Below, piece after piece: positions 27,340 to 37,389 of a stretch of DNA of 58,244 bases (position 1 is the stretch's first letter; the number at the start of each line of letters is the position of its first letter). The notes beneath the pieces were generated by a model. The model was given only the letters and a program-made list of their open reading frames with translations. It ran no database searches and was not told the origin of the DNA. The stretch comes from Variovorax sp. (GTDB lineage Bacteria > Pseudomonadota > Gammaproteobacteria > Burkholderiales > Burkholderiaceae_C): the NCBI GenBank assembly GCA_004210915.1, contig SEGS01000013.1:1-58244 (forward strand). The letters are read 5' to 3'. Both the position numbers and the translations under genes were made by a program.

Positions 27340-28344
27340 GTGGATTCGCTGACCCAGATCGTCCTCGGCGGCGCCGTGGCGGCGGCCGTCGTGCCCGCCG
27401 CGCACCGGCGCCGGGCATTGGTGGCGGGCGCCGTGCTCGGCACCCTGCCCGACCTCGACGGCATCCCTCTCGCACTGATGGGCGCCGACGCGGTCACCAG
27501 CGTGACCTGGCATCGCGGCCCGTCGCACTCGCTGTTCGTGCTGACATTGTTCGCGCTGGCGATGTGGTGGTTGCTGCGGCGCCGCTGGACACCCGTTCGC
27601 GAATCGCCGCGCGCCTGGCTGCTGGCCATCTGGCTCGCGCTGGTCACGCACCCGCTGCTCGATGCCTTCACCGTGTACGGCACCCAGTTGCTGTGGCCCT
27701 GGCCCTCGAGCCCGGTCATGTGGTCCAGCCTCTTCATCATCGATCCCGGCTATACCTTGCCGCTGCTCGTCGCCTTCATCGTGGTGCTGTGCGTGGGCGC
27801 GCGCGACATTGGACGCCGCTTCATGCTGGGCGGGCTGTTGCTGAGCAGCCTGTACATGGGTTGGTCGCTCGTCGCAAAAACGCTGGTCGACCGCGCCGCG
27901 GACTCCGCGCTGGCCGCGCAGGGCCTCGCCGAGGCGCCGCGCTTCTCGGTCCCGATGCCGCTGAACACGCTGCTCTGGCGCGTGGTGGTGCTGACGCCCG
28001 ACGGCTTCATGGAAGGCTATCGCTCGCTGGTGGCTGACAGCGGTCCGATGACCTTCGTGCCGCATCGCGCCGACACCGCCGCGCTCGCCGCCCTGCGCAG
28101 CGAACCGCAGGTCGCCCGGCTGCTGTGGTTCACCCGCGGCTTCATGAAAGCCCAGGCCGAGGGCGACCACCTGGTGCTGTCCGATCTGCGCATGGGCGCC
28201 GAGCCCGACTACACGTTCCGCTACCAGGTGGCCGTGCGCGATGGCGCCGGTTGGCGGCCAACGCCCGTCACGATGGTCTCGGGCCCGCGCAATGCGAAGC
28301 AGCAGCTGGCGGCAACATGGGAGCGGCTCTGGCACTCGCCTTGA
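27340..28344 (+). CDS. Metal-dependent hydrolase, YdjM/DUF457-like membrane protein
   Basis: A 334-residue membrane protein with about five hydrophobic segments in the first 170 residues. The family signatures are the N-terminal MDSLTQIVLGGAVAAAV, WHRGPSHSL near 58-66 and HPLLDAFTVYGTQLLWP near 105-121, which carry conserved His and Asp residues. These resemble the YdjM (LexA-regulated inner-membrane) family, annotated as membrane-bound metal-dependent hydrolases. The substrate is unknown. The start is GTG 27340, 15 bases after the HerA-like stop, so the two may form one transcript. Confidence 0.85.
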   Translation: MDSLTQIVLGGAVAAAVVPAAHRRRALVAGAVLGTLPDLDGIPLALMGADAVTSVTWHRGPSHSLFVLTLFALAMWWLLRRRWTPVRESPRAWLLAIWLALVTHPLLDAFTVYGTQLLWPWPSSPVMWSSLFIIDPGYTLPLLVAFIVVLCVGARDIGRRFMLGGLLLSSLYMGWSLVAKTLVDRAADSALAAQGLAEAPRFSVPMPLNTLLWRVVVLTPDGFMEGYRSLVADSGPMTFVPHRADTAALAALRSEPQVARLLWFTRGFMKAQAEGDHLVLSDLRMGAEPDYTFRYQVAVRDGAGWRPTPVTMVSGPRNAKQQLAATWERLWHSP

Positions 28345-28442
28345 CTGTCTCGAACGTCGCGACACGCGTGCCTGAAAGCCCCTGGCTTCCACGCGCGGAT
28401 GGCCTTCCTCTTTTTCCAACTCCGCACACTCACAGAGAACCC

Positions 28443-28952
28443 ATGACCTCCTCCATGTACACCCACTCCGTCCCCGTCTTCAAGCAAATGCTGACGGCTT
28501 TGAAAACCATTCTTGCGCAGGCCAGCGAGCACGCCACCAGCAAGTCGATCGAGCCCGACGCCCTGTTGCAAGCGCGGCTGGCGCCCGACATGTTCCCGCT
28601 GCTCAAGCAGGTGCAGATCGCCGCCGATTTTTCACGGGGTGTTTCGGCGCGCCTGGCGGGGGTGGAAGTGCCGACCTTTGCGGGCCAGGAGAAAAGCTTT
28701 GCGGATCTGGACTTGCTTTTGACCCAGACCCTGGCGTTTCTCGACAGCGTGAACGCCTCGCAGTTCGAAGGCAAGGAAAGCGCTGACATCGTCTTGCGCC
28801 CCGGTACACCCAAGGAGAAGAAGCTCAGCGGGCAGACCTACTTGGCGAACTACGGGTTGCCACAGTTCTTCTTCCATGTGACCACGGCCTACGACATCCT
28901 GCGCCACAACGGACTGCCCATCGGCAAGCGCGACTTCATGGGTGCGTACTGA
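28443..28952 (+). CDS. DUF1993 domain protein
   Basis: A 169-residue soluble protein beginning MTSSMYTHSVPVFKQML. It matches the DUF1993 family, small all-helical proteins of unknown function with a fold recalling DinB-like bundles. The end, TYLANYGLPQFFFHVTTAYDILRHNG, is the best conserved part. ATG 28443 is used because a longer in-frame extension overlaps the preceding gene in a different frame. It is followed at once by a small intrinsic terminator and converges on nrsF. Confidence 0.85.
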   Translation: MTSSMYTHSVPVFKQMLTALKTILAQASEHATSKSIEPDALLQARLAPDMFPLLKQVQIAADFSRGVSARLAGVEVPTFAGQEKSFADLDLLLTQTLAFLDSVNASQFEGKESADIVLRPGTPKEKKLSGQTYLANYGLPQFFFHVTTAYDILRHNGLPIGKRDFMGAY

Positions 28953-28956
28953 AACT

Positions 28957-28977
28957 GACTCGTCCCGGGTCTTTTTT
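28957..28977 (+). terminator. Intrinsic terminator after the DUF1993 gene
   Basis: A small stem (GACTC at 28957-28961 against GGGTC at 28967-28971, one G-T pair) is followed directly by six T bases at 28972-28977. It starts four bases past the stop codon. The stem is short, so efficiency is uncertain. Confidence 0.55.
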
Positions 28978-29617
28978 ACCAGCGCAACACCCGCGGCCCG
29001 AGCGCCGCGCCCGCCAGCACGGGCAGCGCGATTCCGCCGACATACCAGACGGCCAGGAACGGCGCGGTGAGCTCGGGGCAATGCAGGGCATAGACCGCGG
29101 CCCCTGCGCCGCCCGCGAGCGCGCCGGCAGCGGCGCCGGCCCAGGCGAGGCGCGTGGGCGCGAGGCTGCGCAGGGCGACCAGCGCGGCGACGAGCACCGG
29201 CAAGGCGATCAACCCGATGCTCAGTATGCAAGTGCGCCAGGTCCGGCCCATCAGCAAGGGCATGCGGTCATCGGGCGTCGCGCCGAACCACGCGACCACC
29301 GCCATGCCCCAGACGATGGCCACAGGCAGCAGCACGCCAAGCCATGCTTTGTGCACCCGCACGCCCGGCCGCGCCAGCCGATGCAACATCACATAGCCGG
29401 CGATGGCAATGCAGGCCGGAAACAGCAGCTTCACCCAGAACATCGGCCAGAACATGACTTGCACCAGGTCGCGCCGGACGCCGAAATCGATGAACATGAT
29501 CGCGAAGGAAAGCGGCAAGCCGACCGCCAGCGCCAGCGCGATGCTTCGCGTGGCCGCGCGCCGCGGCACCGGCGCGACGCCAGTGGCCAGCATCGAGACA
29601 AGATCGTCGGTTTTCAT
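28976..29617 (-). CDS. NrsF-like anti-sigma factor (DUF1109)
   Basis: A 213-residue protein with about six membrane segments from residue 25 on, matching NrsF/DUF1109 integral-membrane anti-sigma factors. Its ATG overlaps the sigma-factor stop (ATGA), the usual sigma/anti-sigma arrangement. Cysteines are at residues 69, 130 and 180. In Caulobacter NrsF, as I recall, two conserved cysteines spaced by 50 residues are needed for the response to metal or oxidative stress, and the 130/180 pair fits. The protein should hold the ECF sigma factor at the membrane until stress releases it. Confidence 0.9.
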   Translation of the reverse strand: MKTDDLVSMLATGVAPVPRRAATRSIALALAVGLPLSFAIMFIDFGVRRDLVQVMFWPMFWVKLLFPACIAIAGYVMLHRLARPGVRVHKAWLGVLLPVAIVWGMAVVAWFGATPDDRMPLLMGRTWRTCILSIGLIALPVLVAALVALRSLAPTRLAWAGAAAGALAGGAGAAVYALHCPELTAPFLAVWYVGGIALPVLAGAALGPRVLRW

Positions 29618-30168
29618 GCGGTGCTTCCTTTCAGTCGAGCCGCCAGCGCCTTGAGCCCGCGATGGATGCCGACCTTGACGGCCGACTCCGACATGCCGGT
29701 GAGCGAAGCTGCTTCGGCCACCGAGAGGCCCTCGATCTTCACGTGCACGATGGGCAGTCGCTGGCGCTCGGGCAAGGTGTCGAGCAGCCCGCCGAGGTCT
29801 CGCCTGGCATCGCTCGCGTCGGTCGCCGAATCGGCGAACACCTCGAGGTCGTCGTCCAGCGGATCGTGCAGCGCCTCGCGGACCGACTTGGAGCGCAGCA
29901 GATCGATCATCTTGTAGCGCGCGATCGCGTGCACCCAGGCCGTGAGCGGCTGGTCGGGCTGGTAGGTGTGGCGCTGGTTGTGCATGGCGATCAGGCATTC
30001 CTGGACAAGGTCTTCCACTTCATCGGGCCAACCGAAAAGCCGCTTGCCCAGAAAGGCGCGCAGGTGGGCGCTGAGTTGTTGGAGGAAGGCGTGGTACGCC
30101 ACGCCGTCGCCTTCCAGGCCTTGCATGAACAGGCCGCGCAGGGCGGCTTCGACATCGCTCGTTCGCAT
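29614..30168 (-). CDS. ECF RNA polymerase sigma factor, SigF/NrsF-associated type
   Basis: A 184-residue sigma-70 factor. Region 2 includes [19 protein letters not shown] and [17 protein letters not shown], and region 4 includes [23 protein letters not shown] with a helix-turn-helix ending [15 protein letters not shown] 30168 has GGGAG four bases upstream; an earlier in-frame start would lie within its promoter. The stop overlaps the anti-sigma gene. Divergent promoters with the same -35 and -10 elements serve this gene and bufA, which suggests that the factor activates both itself and the bufferin operon. Confidence 0.92.
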   Translation of the reverse strand: MRTSDVEAALRGLFMQGLEGDGVAYHAFLQQLSAHLRAFLGKRLFGWPDEVEDLVQECLIAMHNQRHTYQPDQPLTAWVHAIARYKMIDLLRSKSVREALHDPLDDDLEVFADSATDASDARRDLGGLLDTLPERQRLPIVHVKIEGLSVAEAASLTGMSESAVKVGIHRGLKALAARLKGSTA

Positions 30169-30185
30169 CGGACTCCCTGTAGTTA

Positions 30186-30211
30186 TTCGCGGCATGGGGT
30201 CGAAGGGTTAC
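30186..30211 (-). promoter_or_regulatory. ECF promoter for the sigma factor operon
   Basis: On the minus strand the -35 element GTAACC (30211-30206) is followed by exactly 16 bases and the -10 element CGAA (30189-30186). Both elements and the spacing are identical to those of the divergent bufA promoter. A start about 7 bases downstream would leave a very short leader holding the GGGAG ribosome site. As I recall, this is the SigF promoter form of Caulobacter. Confidence 0.75.
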
Positions 30212-30254
30212 AGGCTGGTTCGAAATAAATCTTGGGCGGGATTGTGCGCGCGCT

Positions 30255-30280
30255 GTAACCGCCGCCAAAGCGATGGCGAA
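30255..30280 (+). promoter_or_regulatory. ECF promoter for the bufferin operon
   Basis: The -35 element GTAACC at 30255-30260 and -10 element CGAA at 30277-30280 are separated by 16 bases. The ATG of bufA lies 57 bases downstream, with a GGAG ribosome site. The same elements on the opposite strand 44 bases away mark a shared, autoregulated divergent control region. Confidence 0.75.
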
Positions 30281-30337
30281 CTAAGAAAGACCGCGCCGCA
30301 GGGCCGGTTGCCATCCCTCAACCACCGGAGTTTTCTC

Positions 30338-30628
30338 ATGACCACACGTTCTCTCGCACTCGCCGCCTTCACCCTCAGCGCTCTTGCCGCCGGCGCCGCC
30401 ATGGCCCAGGACACCAAGCCGATGGCCGACGCGATGGCCAAGATGGAGAAGTGCTACGGCGTCTCGATGGCCGGCAAGAACGATTGCGCGGCCGGCCCCG
30501 GCACCACCTGCGCCGGCACCTCCAAGGTCGACTACCAGGCCAACGCCTGGAAGAACGTTCCAGCTGGCACCTGCACCACGATGAAGACGCCCAAGGGCAT
30601 GGGTTCCTTGAGCCCGATGAAGGGCTGA
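30338..30628 (+). CDS. BufA1-type bufferin precursor (DUF2282)
   Basis: A 96-residue secreted peptide. A Sec signal peptide (about 1-23, ending AAMA) leaves a 73-residue mature chain with four cysteines at 39, 50, 58 and 79, in EKCYG, NDCAA, TTCAG and GTCTT contexts. The tail holds several Met and Lys residues. DUF2282 proteins are RiPP precursors modified by a DUF692 enzyme and recently named bufferins. In the characterised example some cysteines become thiooxazoles and the product binds copper in the periplasm. It is the first gene after the ECF promoter; the ATG is preceded by GGAG. Modification and metal binding here are inferred. Confidence 0.9.
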   Translation: MTTRSLALAAFTLSALAAGAAMAQDTKPMADAMAKMEKCYGVSMAGKNDCAAGPGTTCAGTSKVDYQANAWKNVPAGTCTTMKTPKGMGSLSPMKG

Positions 30629-30643
30629 TCCGGCGATACGGCC

Positions 30644-31504
30644 ATGTCGTCGACCCTCACAGCCGGCATCGGCCTCAAGCCACAGCACTTCGATGCGGCG
30701 CTGGCGTGCCGCACCGCAGGCGCGTGGTTCGAGGTGCACGCCGAGAACTACATGGTCGACGGCGGCCCGCGGCTGCGCTGGCTCGATGCCGTGCGCAGCG
30801 CGCACCCCGTGTCCCTGCACGGCGTGTCGCTCTCGCTCGCCGGGGACGCTGCCCCCGATGCAGCGCATCTGCAGCGCTTCGCGGCGCTCGTCAGGCGCAT
30901 CGAACCGGCACTGACTTCCGAGCACCTGGCCTGGTCAGCGGGGGAAGGCCTCCACGTGCCCGACTTGCTGCCCTTCCCGCGCACCACGACCGCGCTGCAG
31001 CGGATCGCCGCGAACATCGCGCAGACGCAGGACGCGCTCGGTCGCCAGATCGCGATCGAGAACCCCGCGCACTACCTGCGCTTCGATGCGCACCCCTGTT
31101 GCCACGACTGGGACGAGATCGACTTTCTCGCAGAGTTGGCCCGCCGCACAGGCTGCGGCCTGCTGCTGGACGTGAACAACGTGCATGTCTCGGCGCGCAA
31201 CCTCGGCTTTTGCGCCGCGGCGTACCTCGACCGCTTTCCGGCCGATGCCATTTCAGAGATCCATCTGGCCGGCCACACGCCCGATCCGACGCTGGGCGAT
31301 GCGCTGCTGATCGACTCGCACGACGCGCCGGTCGCGCCCGAGGTGTGGGCGCTGTACCGGCGTGTGATCGCACGCACCGGGCCGCGGCCGACCTTGATCG
31401 AGCGCGACGGCAACGTGCCCTCGTTCGACGAACTCTGGGCCGAGCGGGCGTTGGCTGCCGAGGTGCTGCAGCCGGCGGCCGAAGACCTGCGGGCGGCGGC
31501 ATGA
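30644..31504 (+). CDS. BufB: multinuclear non-haem iron oxidative enzyme (DUF692/MNIO)
   Basis: A 286-residue TIM-barrel protein. Metal-ligand segments typical of DUF692 are visible in order: AGWFEV-like GAWFEVHAENYM (27-38), HGVSLS (59-64), SEHLAWS (92-98), ENPAHYL (139-145), LLLDVNNVHVS (168-178), EIHLAGH and DSHDAP. The family modifies cysteines in partner peptides, using two or three iron ions and O2. It follows bufA by 15 bases and overlaps bufC by ATGA, so enzyme and recognition partner are made together. Length is normal. Confidence 0.93.
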   Translation: MSSTLTAGIGLKPQHFDAALACRTAGAWFEVHAENYMVDGGPRLRWLDAVRSAHPVSLHGVSLSLAGDAAPDAAHLQRFAALVRRIEPALTSEHLAWSAGEGLHVPDLLPFPRTTTALQRIAANIAQTQDALGRQIAIENPAHYLRFDAHPCCHDWDEIDFLAELARRTGCGLLLDVNNVHVSARNLGFCAAAYLDRFPADAISEIHLAGHTPDPTLGDALLIDSHDAPVAPEVWALYRRVIARTGPRPTLIERDGNVPSFDELWAERALAAEVLQPAAEDLRAAA

Positions 31505-32265
31505 ACGCCGCGCCAACGCTGGCCCCGTTCCATCGGACGTTCCTCGACGCGCTGCTCGACCGCCCCACGCCCCCTGGGCCGCCGTTCATCGAGTGTCTGC
31601 GCGAACAACCCGCTTTCGCCATCTACCGCAACACGGTGCGCAAGGCTTGCATCGACGCCCTCGAAGCCAACTACCCTGCGGTGGCCCGCCTGGTCGGCAG
31701 TGATTGGTTCCGCGCCGCGGCCGCGCTGCACGTCGACGCATCGCCGCCCGGCGACGGCCGCCTGCTTCACTACGGCGCCGGCTTTGCCGACTTTCTGGCG
31801 GGCTTCGAGCCGATCGCAGCCCTGCCCTACCTGCCCGGCGTCGCGCGCCTGGACCGCTTCTGGACCGAGGCGCACAGCGCGGCCGATGCGCCGACCGCCG
31901 ACACCGGCGTGCTCGCAGGCATCGCGCCCGGGCAATTGGGCGAACGGGTGCTTCGGCCCCAACCTGCCGCGCGCTGGGCCTGGTTCGACGACATGCCGGT
32001 CTTCAGCATCTGGTGTCGCAACCGGCACGGCACCGACGAGACGGATGAAGAACTGCGCTGGCAAGGTGAAGGCGCCTTGCTCACACGACCCGCCGATCCG
32101 GTGATCTGGTGCGCCATCGGCCGCGCCGACGTGGCGTTCCTCGATGCCTGCAAGGCCGGGCAGCCACTGGGCGCGGCCGCCGAATCGGCGCTTGCTGCCG
32201 AACCGGATGCCGACGTTTCTGCGCTGCTTGCACGGCTGCTGCTCGCCGGCGCCCTCACCTCCTGA
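31501..32265 (+). CDS. BufC: precursor-recognition partner (DUF2063)
   Basis: A 254-residue cytosolic protein. The N-terminal DUF2063 domain includes FAIYRNTVRKACIDALEANY near 40-59 and ADFLAGFEPIAALPYLPGVA near 97-116; a second, more variable domain follows. In this RiPP class DUF2063 proteins bind the precursor and present it to the MNIO enzyme. The ATG overlaps the bufB stop. It ends 21 bases before the DoxX gene. I saw no membrane segment and no metal site. Confidence 0.92.
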   Translation: MNAAPTLAPFHRTFLDALLDRPTPPGPPFIECLREQPAFAIYRNTVRKACIDALEANYPAVARLVGSDWFRAAAALHVDASPPGDGRLLHYGAGFADFLAGFEPIAALPYLPGVARLDRFWTEAHSAADAPTADTGVLAGIAPGQLGERVLRPQPAARWAWFDDMPVFSIWCRNRHGTDETDEELRWQGEGALLTRPADPVIWCAIGRADVAFLDACKAGQPLGAAAESALAAEPDADVSALLARLLLAGALTS

Positions 32266-32286
32266 CTCTTGCGAAGGAAACACGCC

Positions 32287-32766
32287 ATGACCGCCACAAC
32301 GACCGCCACCGCCCAGGATGACACGCCAAGCGAGGGGCGGACCCGCTGGAACGCCATCGCCGATGGTCTGACCCGGCTGCTGCCGCACGACCTCCTCGCG
32401 CTCGTCAACCGCATCGGCATTGCGGCCATCTTCTTTTTCTCGGGCCGCACCAAGGTCGATGGCTTTCTCACGCTGACCGACGGCGCGTACGAGTTGTTCC
32501 GCACCGAATACAAGCTGCCGCTCATTCCCCCCGAGATCGCCGCGCACCTGGCCGCTTATGCGGAGCACCTGTTCCCGCTGCTGCTGGTGCTCGGCTTGTT
32601 CACACGGCTGTCCGCGCTGGCGCTGCTGGGCATGACGTTGGCCATCCAGTTCTTCGTGTATCCCGATGCGTGGCCGACACACCTTTCGTGGGCCGGGCTT
32701 CTGCTGTATCTCGTTGGCCGCGGCGGCGGTGCGTTCTCGCTAGACCGCTTGCTGCACCTGCATTGA
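32287..32766 (+). CDS. DoxX family membrane protein of the bufferin operon
   Basis: A 159-residue inner-membrane protein with four predicted helices. The DoxX hallmarks are [22 protein letters not shown] near the first helix and [22 protein letters not shown] later. DoxX genes frequently close bufferin/HvfABCD-type operons; their role is unproven and may be redox-linked. ATG 32287 is preceded by GAAGGAAA, so it is preferred to an upstream TTG at 32269. Confidence 0.9.
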   Translation: MTATTTATAQDDTPSEGRTRWNAIADGLTRLLPHDLLALVNRIGIAAIFFFSGRTKVDGFLTLTDGAYELFRTEYKLPLIPPEIAAHLAAYAEHLFPLLLVLGLFTRLSALALLGMTLAIQFFVYPDAWPTHLSWAGLLLYLVGRGGGAFSLDRLLHLH

Positions 32767-32812
32767 ACGCGGTGCGGGAGGCGCGGCTTCCGCAAGCAGG
32801 GTTGCAGCTGGC

Positions 32813-32841
32813 TTGCCACTTGCTAGATGGCTCGCTACATT
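32813..32841 (+). promoter_or_regulatory. Putative sigma-70 promoter of the URC/pyrimidine operon
   Basis: TTGCCA at 32813-32818 and TACATT at 32836-32841 are separated by 17 bases, upstream of a GAGGG ribosome site (about 32850) and the ATG at 32862. The -35 matches consensus at five of six positions, the -10 at four. No operator was recognised. Confidence 0.4.
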
Positions 32842-32861
32842 GATGTTTTTGAGGGCCTGCA

Positions 32862-34216
<1,355 letters not shown>

Positions 34217-34220
<4 letters not shown>

Positions 34221-35641
34221 GCCGCGACAACTACGGCGTCGATCCGGAGCGCTCCACAGCCAATCCCGCCGTGCGCAGCGTGGACACCGATGGCCATGTC
34301 GATCCCGCGCAGGAGCTCGTTTTGGACGCGAGCCGTCCCGCGAGCGCGGCCGCGCTGCTGCGCACGACCGCCGCCGTGCGGGAGCGCGCGGCCTTCCTGC
34401 TGGCCAGGGCGCGGCGCGACGAGTCGAAATGGTTCCGCGTCGGTGACGACGCCGCGATGGACGACGCTGCGCGCGCCGTTGCCGAGGTCACGCTGGAACG
34501 CTATCCCTGGAACCGCATCCCGTACCACAGCCGCTGGCGCCACTTCGAGGCGGGCGGTGTCGATCGGCGTGCCGAACTCGATCGCCTGCTCGGCGATGCC
34601 GTCACGCCGCGCGAGCGCGCGCGCACCCACATCGACCTGGCGCTCGTGAGCGTCCTGCTCGACGCCGGTGCCGGGCCCGACTGGCATTACGTCGAATCGG
34701 TCGAAGGGCAGGCCGAGGGCCAGCGCTTCACGCGCTCCGAGGGGCTGGGCGTCGCGAGCTTCCACGCCTTCACGAGCGGCCTGTTTTCTTCCGACCCCGG
34801 CCAGCCCTTGCGCGTCGACGCGGCCGGTCTTCGCGGTCTGGTGACCGACCGGCTCGGTGATGCCTTCCAGGTCAGCGCGGTCAACCCGCTCGTCGGCCTG
34901 GCGGGGCGCGCCACACTGCTGCGCCGGCTCGGGGCGGCCCTGGCCGAGCAGCCGGCGACCTTTGGCGCTGACGGCCGCCCCGGCGGCCTCTTCGATGCGC
35001 TGGTGGGACCGTTCGGCCCGGCAGCGCCTCCAACGGCCGAGGTCGGCGCGCACGACATCCTGTTGCTGTTGCTCGAATCGCTGTCACGCATCTGGCCGGC
35101 CGCCAACGCGATCGACAACATTGCGGCCGATGGCAGCGACAACGCGGGCGGCATCGGTTCCGGTGACCCGGCTTTCGCGCTCGGTGACTGCTGGCGCCAC
35201 AGCGCCGTGCACGGGCCGGGCCTGACCAACGGCTGGATGCCTTTTCACAAGCTCTCGCAGTGGCTGACCTATTCGCTGCTCGAGCCCTTCGAGTGGGCGG
35301 GCGTCAAGGTGCGCAACCTCGAGGCGCTCACGGCCTTGCCCGAATACCGCAACGGCGGGCTGCTGATCGACACCGGCGTGATCGTGCCGCGCGATCCCGC
35401 CGCGCTCGACCGCACCTGGCGGGTGCATGACGAGTTCATCGTCGAATGGCGCGCCCTGACGGTGGCGCTGCTCGACGAGCTGGCGCCGCGCGCACGCAAG
35501 GCATTGAATCGAAGCGAGGCCGAGATGCCGCTGGCCTGCGTGCTCGAAGGCGGCACCTGGGCGGCCGGGCGTGTGCTGGCACAGCGCTTGCGTGGCGGAG
35601 CACCGCCCCTGCACATCGAAAGCGACGGCACGGTCTTCTAG
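34217..35641 (+). CDS. URC4/urg3 family protein (DUF1688)
   Basis: A 474-residue soluble protein of the DUF1688 family. Visible conserved segments are [18 protein letters not shown] near 94-111, [18 protein letters not shown] near 141-158, [12 protein letters not shown], and [17 protein letters not shown]. In yeast URC4 is essential for the URC pathway that opens the uracil ring, with UMP as the presumed entry compound; its reaction is unproven. It is translationally coupled to the URC1-like gene (ATGA) and 44 bases precede upp. I see no known cofactor motif. Confidence 0.9.
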
Positions 35642-35685
35642 ACTTGCGACCACAACCACAACATGCCGCAGCGGCCCGGACCTTT

Positions 35686-36315
<630 letters not shown>

Positions 36316-36380
36316 CACCGCCACCGCCATCCGGCTTCAGCTTTCCGATTTCGCTTTCACAACCCTTCAGGAGAAGCACC

Positions 36381-37382
36381 TTGCATGCACGCCGCCAGTT
36401 GATCGTCCGTTCCCTCGCCGTTGCAGCGGCTCTCGCTGCCGGCGCGCCGGGTCTTGCGCTCGCGCAAGCCAAGCTCAAGGTCGCCGCGGTCTATACCGTG
36501 CCCTTCGAGCAGCAATGGGTCGGCCGCATCCACAAGGCGCTCAAGGCCGCCGAAGCGCGCGGCGAGATCGAATACAAGGCCACCGAGAACGTCGCCAACG
36601 CCGACTACGAGCGCGTGATGCGCGAATACGCGACGGCCGGCAACCAGTTGATCCTGGGCGAGGTGTTCGGCGTCGAGGCCGCGGCGCGCAAGGTCGCGAA
36701 GGACTTCCCCAAGGTCGCCTTCGTCATGGGTTCGTCGCTCAAGCCGCAGGCGCCGAACTTCAGCGTGTTCGACAACTACATCCAGGAACCGGCGTACCTG
36801 AGTGGCATGGTCGCGGGCGGGATGACCAAAACGAACAAGATCGGCATGGTCGGCGGCTTTCCGATCCCCGAAGTGAACCGCCTGATGAACGCCTTCATGG
36901 CCGGCGCGAAAGAGACCAATCCCAAGGTCGAATTCAGCGTGAGCTTCATCAACAGCTGGTTCGATCCGCCCAAGGCCAAGGAAGCCGCTTTCGCGATGAT
37001 CGACAAGGGCGCCGACGTGATGTATGCCGAGCGTTTCGGCGTGAGCGATGCGGCCAAGGAAAAAGGCAAGCTCGCGATCGGCAACGTGATCGACACGCAG
37101 GCCCAGTATCCCGACACCGTCGTGGCTTCGGCCCTCTGGAACTTCGAGCCCTCGGCCGACCGCGCCATCAAGCTGGTCAAGGAAGGCAAGTTCGTGGCCG
37201 AGGACTATGGCCCGTACTCGATGATGAAGCACAAGGGTTCTGAACTCGCGCCGCTCGGCACCTTCGAGAAGAAGGTGCCGGCCGACATCGTCGCCAAGGT
37301 CAAGGCCAAGCAGGCCGACATCCTGGCCGGCAAGGTGACCATCAAGGTCGACGACACGCAACCCAAGTCCACCGCCAAGTAA
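36381..37382 (+). CDS. BMP-family ABC transporter substrate-binding protein
   Basis: A 333-residue periplasmic binding protein of the basic-membrane-protein (PnrA/BmpA) family. The signal peptide ends near residue 29 (GLALAQA), and the mature part has KVAAVYTVPFEQQWVGRIHK, then FVMGSS and GFPIPEVNRLMNAF. The family binds purine or pyrimidine nucleosides and bases. The start is TTG 36381, six bases after AGGAG; the nearby ATG at 36385 is out of frame. Pathway context favours a pyrimidine ligand, but some homologues take adenine or other solutes. Confidence 0.9.
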   Translation: MHARRQLIVRSLAVAAALAAGAPGLALAQAKLKVAAVYTVPFEQQWVGRIHKALKAAEARGEIEYKATENVANADYERVMREYATAGNQLILGEVFGVEAAARKVAKDFPKVAFVMGSSLKPQAPNFSVFDNYIQEPAYLSGMVAGGMTKTNKIGMVGGFPIPEVNRLMNAFMAGAKETNPKVEFSVSFINSWFDPPKAKEAAFAMIDKGADVMYAERFGVSDAAKEKGKLAIGNVIDTQAQYPDTVVASALWNFEPSADRAIKLVKEGKFVAEDYGPYSMMKHKGSELAPLGTFEKKVPADIVAKVKAKQADILAGKVTIKVDDTQPKSTAK

Positions 37383-37389
37383 CGACCGC

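Noticed and set aside
25387..28419. A minus-strand open frame of about 1000 codons opposite the HerA-like and YdjM-like genes
   Set aside because: Low-complexity Arg/Gln/His composition, and its far end only mirrors the carrier-protein region in another frame. Plus-strand genes have clear motifs.
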